Positions 1-4,630 of a stretch of DNA of 5,275 nucleotides are shown piece by piece. Position numbers and translations under genes: made by a program. Within the stretch, counting starts at the first letter, position 1. The number at the start of each line of letters is the position of its first letter. This DNA comes from Thermoplasmata archaeon (GTDB lineage Archaea; Thermoplasmatota; Thermoplasmata; GCA-020350865), in NCBI GenBank assembly GCA_020350865.1, contig CP070726.1:1870966-1876240 (forward strand), in the 5' to 3' direction. The notes under the pieces are model-generated. The model was not told the origin of the DNA. It worked only from the letters and a program-made list of their open reading frames with translations, and searched no databases.

Positions 1-1402
1 CAAGAATCCCGTCGTTGTCGTAATCATCTATCTCTACAGGGTGATTTTCGGCGGGTATACTGCTTTCCAATAGGATGGAAGAGATATCGATGTCATTTGC
101 GTCATGGCCCTCCGGGAGCTCGATATAGGCGGTGATCCATGTACCCTTGCTTTTTATATTGAGGGTATCTGGATCGATGTCAATTATGGCCTTCAGAGTT
201 GGAACGGATATCGAATGTCGCTTGTAATATACTTCGTCATTCCCATCTCTCAAATCACACCATACCACATGGACCGAATTCTCGTCTGCCGCTATGTCCG
301 GCCAACTGGAATAAGGGATGGCATAGGTTAATCTTGTGTCGCTGCTCCAGGTTTTTCCCCCATCGGAGCTGTTCTTAAAGTAAATTTGGCTCGAACCGTC
401 TCTGTGATCTGTCCAAACCACGAAGAGCCCTATCTCATTTGCAACCTCATTAACAGCGATCGATGGAAAATGTATATTGGCTGTAGAATTCGAGAGTCTA
501 ATGTTTCTAGCCCAGGTGCTCCCGCTGTCCTCGCTATAACTGAAATAAACCTGCCTCTTGGCCTCTTCTTGACTGTAAACAACATATAGGTAATCATTTT
601 TAATCCCGATATCAGCAAAATGGCTAGAGGTCATTGGCGTTTGTGTAATGTTCAATTCCTTTCCCCAGGTCAAACCGTTATCCTCGCTTTTTAAATAAAA
701 TATGTCATTTTCACAATATCCTGAGGGGAAATATTTATTGTCATCATAAACTATGTGAATTCTTCTTCCAATGACAGCTATGGCTATTTTGGCAACACGA
801 GTATCTGTTGAGACAATCTCTTCGGGTGCAGTCCAGGTTAGGCCGTTGTCATTGCTTTTGGTATGCGAGAGTTTGCGATTCATATCCATATAAACGACAT
901 GTACGTTATTTTCGGATACGCCAATATCCCAACTGAGCTGTAGATGGTATACCATATCCGCTAATATTTTCTCAGTGCTCCAAGTAATTCCGTTGTCTAC
1001 GCTGCGAATATAGTATATTCTTCTCTCGTTGCACTCCAACCATATCACATGAATGCTATTTTTATCTACGGCTATCTTTGGGAGTCCTACTCTTACATGC
1101 GGAGTGTCAACCAGGGGAATTGGAAGGTTCCAGGTATTACCTCCATCAGTGCTATTGATATACCATAGGAAAATATCCCTCCCTTCACCGGATTCGGCCC
1201 AAACCACGTGGACATTGTTCTCCCATATGGCTATAGCGGGAGTATAGGAAGTATTTTCGGTGAATGTAAGCCTTATATCCTCGCTCCAATTCTCTTGAAG
1301 TGCGCCTGCTGATGGTGTTATTGATGCGAAATAAAGTATAAAGAGGTTAAAAATTATCAATAAAGTCCAAATTCTTTTCAAATATACCGCCTTTCCTCCC
1401 AT
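1..1402 (-). CDS. Secreted Asp-box (BNR) beta-propeller protein, 3' end outside the window
   Basis: The frame is open from the ATG at 1402-1400 to the window edge: 467 codons plus one base, no stop. Residues 9-33 look like a signal peptide (KR, a hydrophobic stretch IWTLLIIFNLFILYF, then a small-residue PSAGA site), so the protein should be exported. Residues 37-400 hold seven repeats of about 50 residues, each with a P-x-IA strand and an N-x-VHVVW-like strand. Six end in an Asp-box, S-x-D-x-G-x-T-W, at residues 84-91, 134-141, 183-190, 239-246, 290-297 and 345-352. This is the sialidase/BNR propeller pattern. No FRIP arginine motif is visible, so neuraminidase activity should not be assumed; binding of glycans or surfaces is as likely. 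Residues 402-467 begin another module (IDIDPDTLN, WITAYIELPEG, DDYDNDG), a type I associate with large archaeal secreted proteins. An alternative TTG start at 1381-1379 gives a cleaner signal peptide (MKRIW...), with GGGAGG upstream. Confidence 0.9.
   Translation of the reverse strand, partial: MGGKAVYLKRIWTLLIIFNLFILYFASITPSAGALQENWSEDIRLTFTENTSYTPAIAIWENNVHVVWAESGEGRDIFLWYINSTDGGNTWNLPIPLVDTPHVRVGLPKIAVDKNSIHVIWLECNERRIYYIRSVDNGITWSTEKILADMVYHLQLSWDIGVSENNVHVVYMDMNRKLSHTKSNDNGLTWTAPEEIVSTDTRVAKIAIAVIGRRIHIVYDDNKYFPSGYCENDIFYLKSEDNGLTWGKELNITQTPMTSSHFADIGIKNDYLYVVYSQEEAKRQVYFSYSEDSGSTWARNIRLSNSTANIHFPSIAVNEVANEIGLFVVWTDHRDGSSQIYFKNSSDGGKTWSSDTRLTYAIPYSSWPDIAADENSVHVVWCDLRDGNDEVYYKRHSISVPTLKAIIDIDPDTLNIKSKGTWITAYIELPEGHDANDIDISSILLESSIPAENHPVEIDDYDNDGIL
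347..1153 (-). repeat. Six Asp-box motifs marking propeller blades
   Basis: Six copies of S-x-D-x-G-x-T-W are coded between these points: STDGGNTW, SVDNGITW, SNDNGLTW, SEDNGLTW, SEDSGSTW and SSDGGKTW. The spacings are 50, 49, 56, 51 and 55 residues. The protein repeats are clear, but the DNA of the units has diverged, so this is an old internal duplication and not a recent tandem array. A seventh unit (residues about 356-400, HVVWCDLRDG then VYYKRHS) lacks its own Asp-box. Confidence 0.9.
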
Positions 1403-1403
1403 C

Positions 1404-1429
1404 AATATATGAAGTTGTTAACTCTTAAA
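1404..1429 (-). promoter_or_regulatory. Candidate archaeal promoter of the propeller gene
   Basis: Two TATA-like elements lie on the minus strand. TTTAAGAG (1429-1422) is centred about 24 bp before the ATG at 1402, and ATATATT (1410-1404) about 26 bp before the alternative TTG at 1381. Either spacing suits an archaeal TATA box with a transcript starting at or near the start codon. Which pair is used decides the true N-terminus. GGGAGG at 1401-1396 overlaps the ATG start and could only serve as a ribosome site for the TTG start, at a rather long spacing of 13 bases. Confidence 0.4.
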
Positions 1430-1435
1430 CCTTGT

Positions 1436-1450
1436 GGTTAAAGAAAAGAG
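1436..1450 (-). terminator. T-rich stretch, possible terminator of the regulator gene
   Basis: On the minus strand this reads CTCTTTTCTTTAACC, about 50 bases after the regulator stop codon. Archaeal RNA polymerase often terminates at T-rich non-template tracts without a hairpin. The run is interrupted by C, so the call is weak. If real, it separates the regulator from the propeller gene. Confidence 0.3.
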
Positions 1451-1464
1451 CCAGGACCTTGAGA

Positions 1465-1506
1465 CGATTGCTATTATTGGGCTGAACCCATAAGCCGATT
1501 GCCTAT
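1465..1506. repeat. Short near-direct repeat and small hairpin after the regulator gene
   Basis: CGATTGCTAT (1465-1474) recurs as CGATTGCCTAT (1496-1506), the second copy overlapping the regulator stop codon. Between them TGGG (1478-1481) and CCCA (1487-1490) could form a four-pair hairpin with a five-base loop. Both features are small enough to arise by chance. They may simply be part of the 3' end of the regulator message. Confidence 0.25.
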
Positions 1507-2984
1507 ATATTCGCAGCCTTCGCAGCACCCGCATCCTCCACCACCTCGTAGACATCCCCGTTCGCCTCGTATCGGACCCTGTGGGCAAAGAGGTAGGTCT
1601 CCCTGCCCGACCTCTCGAGCCGCACCAGGCCCGCGCTCTCCAGGATCTTGACGTGGTAGTTCACCACCTGCTTGCTCTCGTCCAAGAGCTTGGAAACCTG
1701 CTTCTGGGTCACACCGGGGTGCTTCTGGATCTCCCGCAGGATGTCCCTTTGGACCCTGGAGAGGTGGAGGCGCCTTTCGGGCACCCGCATGCTGGCGGGG
1801 TAGAACCGCTTGTAAATACCCTCCTTCATGGACTTGATGTAGCCCTCCCTTTCCAGCACCTTGAGGTGATAGGCTCCCACACCGTTTTTCAGGTCCAGAT
1901 CCTGTATGATCGCGTTGTAGTGCGCCCCCGGGTTGGCCTGTATGTAACCGAAAATCTGACCGCGGGTGAAGTGGGAGAGCACATCCTTCTTCTTGAGGCG
2001 TACGTAGAGGGGTAGAAACAGGCTGATGAAGGTGAGGTACCCGTACTCCGTGGCCCCAAGCAACGCAGCCAGGCTGACTCCAGTGATGACAAAGCCCACC
2101 ATGAAGATAAGCATCCATTCGATGGGGGCGCCCATATCGGGCACACGGACACTGGTCGAAAGGGTTTGCGCGGCTCTCGAGCCCGAATGACCCGAGGAGT
2201 AGACCTTCACGTCCATGTCGTAATCCCCTTCCGGGACGTCTTCCGGGATGTACTGCGTGACAGTGAACGTGCCCGTCTCTCCCGGATCGAGGGTGAGGCT
2301 GTCCGCACTCGCTGTGATGGTCCAGCCCTGGGACAGCAGGGCCTCGTCATCCTCCAGCTCGATGAAGAAGGTATCGGTCACCGTGGCCACGTTCGTCACT
2401 GTGAAATCGTATGAGAGGGTGGAATCGGGGAGGACTGTGTGCTCTGTTATATCTTTTATCAATTGGATCCTGTTTTGGATGACCTCAACGATAGAGGATG
2501 CCCGTTCGGCTGTGGAGGGATTGCTCGTCCAATCGATATCGCTGTAGTCCCGACTTTCAACACTGGCCCACACATAGACCACATGCTCTTTTTGGTCCGA
2601 ACTTGTACTCGGTCTCACTTCCCCCTCGAACTGTATGGTGGTTGAACCTATTACATATACCTCTTCGGGGGAAATCGATGTTTCCCAGCCGTTTGGCGCA
2701 TTTATGCCTATGTAAACTGTTTTTGGAAGATCTGGATTGACGGTGACGTTGCCCGCGAGGTAAATGGTAATATCGCCTGATACCGTGAAATCCGCGTAAT
2801 GACTTCCCGGTGGGTCCAAAAAAACCTCCACTTCTTTTTCATCTTGATTTTCTTCTTGAGCGATAGCAGGAAAAGACAATATCAAGGACATAAATGCAAG
2901 TCCAATTAGGACCGCAATAACAAGCTTTCTCGCTATGTGGTGGGCCTTCGCACGGTTTTTTCTGATAAACACCATAATCCACAT
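1503..2984 (-). CDS. Membrane-anchored transcriptional regulator with two winged-helix domains (COG3398-like)
   Basis: This 493-residue protein appears to join an outside sensor to DNA binding. Residues 8-20 are basic and 21-42 hydrophobic, ending FPAIAQE, so they form a signal peptide or first anchor. Residues 50-170 and 175-282 look like two beta-sandwich (Ig-like) domains; the second resembles NEW3/CARDB-type domains (SYDFTVTNVA, SLTLDPGETGTFTV, DVPEGDYDMDV). Residues 290-309 form a membrane helix, followed by a second hydrophobic stretch (313-328) and the basic RLKKKD. Winged helix 1 spans about 338-398 (GQIFGYIQANPGAHYNAI, AYHLKVLEREGYI) and winged helix 2 about 410-468 (RDILREIQKHPGVTQKQV, VNYHVKILESAGLV). 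Paired ArsR/MarR-like helices on a membrane protein match predicted archaeal regulators of COG3398. The ATG at 2984 sits 27 bp from a TATA box, which suits a leaderless message; an in-frame ATG at 2975 follows GAGG by 9 bases. The gene is divergent from the one at 3153. Ligand and targets are unknown. Confidence 0.9.
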   Translation of the reverse strand: MWIMVFIRKNRAKAHHIARKLVIAVLIGLAFMSLILSFPAIAQEENQDEKEVEVFLDPPGSHYADFTVSGDITIYLAGNVTVNPDLPKTVYIGINAPNGWETSISPEEVYVIGSTTIQFEGEVRPSTSSDQKEHVVYVWASVESRDYSDIDWTSNPSTAERASSIVEVIQNRIQLIKDITEHTVLPDSTLSYDFTVTNVATVTDTFFIELEDDEALLSQGWTITASADSLTLDPGETGTFTVTQYIPEDVPEGDYDMDVKVYSSGHSGSRAAQTLSTSVRVPDMGAPIEWMLIFMVGFVITGVSLAALLGATEYGYLTFISLFLPLYVRLKKKDVLSHFTRGQIFGYIQANPGAHYNAIIQDLDLKNGVGAYHLKVLEREGYIKSMKEGIYKRFYPASMRVPERRLHLSRVQRDILREIQKHPGVTQKQVSKLLDESKQVVNYHVKILESAGLVRLERSGRETYLFAHRVRYEANGDVYEVVEDAGAAKAANI

Positions 2985-3006
2985 CCTCTATGCTCTTCTC
3001 GATGGA

Positions 3007-3015
3007 ATATATAAA
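3007..3015 (-). promoter_or_regulatory. TATA box of the regulator gene
   Basis: The minus strand reads TTTATATAT, centred 27 bp upstream of the ATG at 2984. This is the usual archaeal distance from TATA box to transcription start, so the message probably begins at or within a few bases of the start codon (leaderless). The surrounding 3001-3045 is very AT-rich and holds another possible element, TTTATTTATAAG, near 3025-3036. Confidence 0.55.
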
Positions 3016-3085
3016 TATTATAACTTATAAATAAATTGGTGGGAGAATTTGACTATTTTTCCCCTGAAAACGCCGGATTAAAGGG

Positions 3086-3139
3086 TAAACGGACCGATAA
3101 CGGTTGCCAAAAATGTTTTAAACCGTAAAGGTATATATA
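3086..3139 (+). promoter_or_regulatory. Promoter and candidate operator of the zinc-ribbon membrane protein gene
   Basis: TTTTAAAC (3116-3123) is centred 33 bp before the ATG at 3153 and would give a leader of about 8 bases. TATATATA (3132-3139), preceded by the purine-rich GTAAAGG, is a better TATA match but lies only about 17 bp before the ATG. An inverted repeat, ACGGTT (3100-3105) and AACCGT (3121-3126), has arm centres 21 bp apart, two helical turns, and its right arm overlaps the first TATA candidate. AACGG also occurs at 3088 and 3099, 11 bp apart. This could be an operator; nothing in the sequence shows which protein binds it. Confidence 0.4.
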
Positions 3140-3152
3140 TTTCGGGCTGTGC

Positions 3153-4457
3153 ATGAACAGGGGAGCACTGAAGATTGGATTTATTGCGCTCATTCTTCTA
3201 CTTTTCCTTTTCTGCCTGGTCTCACCTTCCACAGCCCAGGGGGAGATCGGGAGAAACGGGGGAAAGATCGCCATAAAAACCGATATCGAGATGATGTCGG
3301 GTGTGCCCGTGCACGGCGGGGGCCATGTCACATGGAAGGTTACCGGCGGTGCGGCAAGGGAGTTGAGGGCAGCCATCCTTACACACTACGATATCCCGCA
3401 CGGACAGACGCCTCCCAACGGACAGCTGGATATAGACGAGGTGGACAGGTACGCCAAGGATGTGGAGAGGTACCTGGAAAATGAAGGATTGAGGTACCAC
3501 GGAGCCAACATGAGGAGGTTCTCCCTTCTGAACTACGATGTGGAGGACGATACCAAGGGCCTGATACGCACCTCCAATGCGTCCACTGAGAACATAGAGC
3601 TCAGGTACTACTTCGATGCATGGATGCCTTCTGGCAACGAGGAGATCCCCTTAGCAGATACTCAGGTGAGCGACGCCATCCTCGCCCCCTTAAACGAGAC
3701 CTTTGTGAAGGATGGTGAATACGAGATAGAGCACACCGAGTACATGGTGAGCGTGGGGGATTTCTCCAATGTCAACATCGAGGAGGGCACCTTCTACCTC
3801 ATCAGAACGCCCTTCGGGGACATCTACTACTACAAGGTCACTTTCGAGGCCGGAGAAGAACCAGAAGACGAGCTGCTCTACGAGCCCTTCAACTGGCTCG
3901 AGTCACCCCTCGTGCTCTTCATCGTGGTGGCCATCCTCGGCTACTTCACAGCCACCATGCCCGGCAGATTCAGGCGGTACGATGTCACGCGTATTGCCAA
4001 GATTCATACCCTTGCCAAGATTCTCGTGGTGATACTGTTCCTCATGTACTTCTTCGCCGGTTTCGGGGGCATCTTCATCAGGGGCGTATACCTGTGGATT
4101 CTGAGCTTCGTTTTCCTGTTCGTAGCCCTGGTGGTCTCGAAGACCGTGTACGAGAACGCAAAGAGGACCCCCCAGAAAGTGAAGGCAGAGGAACCTGTGG
4201 CTGCGGCACCCATAGAGGAGCCCGAGGAGCCCGAACCCGAGGAGCCTAAGAGGAGGAACGTCCAGTGCAGGACCTGCGGCGATATCTTCCATCTCGAGGA
4301 ATGGGACACCCCCGCATCTGCGGTCTGTCCTTCATGCGGCGGCATGGGCGCTATGCCCATCGGAGATTCCGGAAGTGGGGAAGAGGAGGAGCCCGCTCCC
4401 CGGACTTCAAGGCAGAGGCCGCCGCCTCCACCTCCGCCGAGGACACCTACTGGATAG
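3153..4457 (+). CDS. Membrane protein with extracytoplasmic domain, three membrane helices and a cytoplasmic zinc ribbon
   Basis: I do not recognise a named family for this 434-residue protein. Residues 8-29 are a signal peptide (hydrophobic core, then SPSTAQG). Residues 30-250 form an extracytoplasmic domain; at 85-96 the NGQLDIDE stretch resembles an EF-hand loop, but the first and third ligand positions are not acidic, so calcium binding is doubtful. Membrane helices lie at about 251-268, 287-306 and 311-329. The basic loop RFRRYDVTR and the basic stretch after the last helix place loop 1 and the C-terminus in the cytoplasm. An acidic Pro/Glu linker (345-366) leads to a zinc ribbon with C372-x2-C375 and C392-x2-C395, then an acidic patch and a tail with seven consecutive prolines (423-429). 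The ATG at 3153 is the only sensible start, since the next in-frame start would lose the signal peptide. It is divergent from the regulator and may be its target or partner; this is inferred from position only. Confidence 0.88.
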   Translation: MNRGALKIGFIALILLLFLFCLVSPSTAQGEIGRNGGKIAIKTDIEMMSGVPVHGGGHVTWKVTGGAARELRAAILTHYDIPHGQTPPNGQLDIDEVDRYAKDVERYLENEGLRYHGANMRRFSLLNYDVEDDTKGLIRTSNASTENIELRYYFDAWMPSGNEEIPLADTQVSDAILAPLNETFVKDGEYEIEHTEYMVSVGDFSNVNIEEGTFYLIRTPFGDIYYYKVTFEAGEEPEDELLYEPFNWLESPLVLFIVVAILGYFTATMPGRFRRYDVTRIAKIHTLAKILVVILFLMYFFAGFGGIFIRGVYLWILSFVFLFVALVVSKTVYENAKRTPQKVKAEEPVAAAPIEEPEEPEPEEPKRRNVQCRTCGDIFHLEEWDTPASAVCPSCGGMGAMPIGDSGSGEEEEPAPRTSRQRPPPPPPPRTPTG

Positions 4458-4483
4458 ACCCTTGTATTTCTTATCACTATAAA

Positions 4484-4488
4484 TTTTT
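4484..4488 (+). terminator. T5 run, possible terminator of the zinc-ribbon protein gene
   Basis: TTTTT lies 27 bases after the stop codon at 4455-4457, within the AT-rich stretch TATAAATTTTTCAAC. A short T run in the coding strand just after a stop is a common archaeal termination signal. No stable hairpin precedes it. Confidence 0.4.
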
Positions 4489-4524
4489 CAACGTAATATT
4501 TATTATGACTTCTTCCATAAAAAA

Positions 4525-4558
4525 TAACCTGTGAGGGTTACGTAAGTTAAAAAGTAAC
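4525..4558. repeat. Overlapping short inverted repeats in the gap before the PKD/ThuA-like gene
   Basis: TAACC (4525-4529) pairs with GGTTA (4536-4540) across a six-base loop. The right arm overlaps the perfect palindrome TTACGTAA (4538-4545). GTTAC (4537-4541) is mirrored by GTAAC (4554-4558). Three symmetric elements in 34 bases, about 75-105 bp upstream of the next start codon, could be a protein-binding site or a weak terminator hairpin. Each arm is only four or five bases long, so chance is possible. Confidence 0.3.
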
Positions 4559-4616
4559 AGACATAATTCTTAAGTATTTTGAAAACAATGATAAGACCGG
4601 AAAATTTGGCGTTCTT

Positions 4617-4623
4617 GGAAGGG
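4617..4623 (+). promoter_or_regulatory. Ribosome binding site for the gene at 4631
   Basis: GGAAGGG ends seven bases before the ATG at 4631, a good Shine-Dalgarno match and spacing. It supports this start and implies a message with a real 5' leader, unlike the leaderless-type arrangement of the regulator. A possible promoter element, CTTAAGTATTTTG, lies near 4569-4581 but is not a strong TATA match. Confidence 0.6.
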
Positions 4624-4630
4624 ACAATTA

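Noticed and set aside
104..1247. Plus-strand open frames at 104-331, 386-589 and 1053-1247
   Set aside because: The opposite strand carries one continuous 467-codon frame with six Asp-boxes, which fully explains this stretch.
1..1402. Neuraminidase (sialidase) enzyme call for the propeller protein
   Set aside because: Asp-boxes alone are structural; no FRIP-type arginine motif was found in the 467 residues, and many non-enzymatic propellers share the boxes.
1581..2015. A 144-codon plus-strand open frame
   Set aside because: Antisense to the clear winged-helix region of the regulator; no domain and no ribosome site.
1474..2118. A 214-codon minus-strand open frame inside the regulator gene
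   Set aside because: It overlaps the winged-helix part in another frame, has no recognisable domain and an odd Gly/His/Pro-rich make-up typical of a shadow in GC-rich coding DNA.
2248..2547. Plus-strand open frames across 2166-2740
   Set aside because: They are antisense to the Ig-like part of the regulator and show no protein features of their own.
3405..3443. Dockerin or true EF-hand in the zinc-ribbon protein
   Set aside because: Only half of one loop matches and the first calcium ligands are missing; there is no second copy as a dockerin would need.
3903..4477. Minus-strand open frames of 129 and 157 codons
   Set aside because: They mirror the membrane, zinc-ribbon and polyproline coding region; the Gly-rich runs are the antisense of proline codons.
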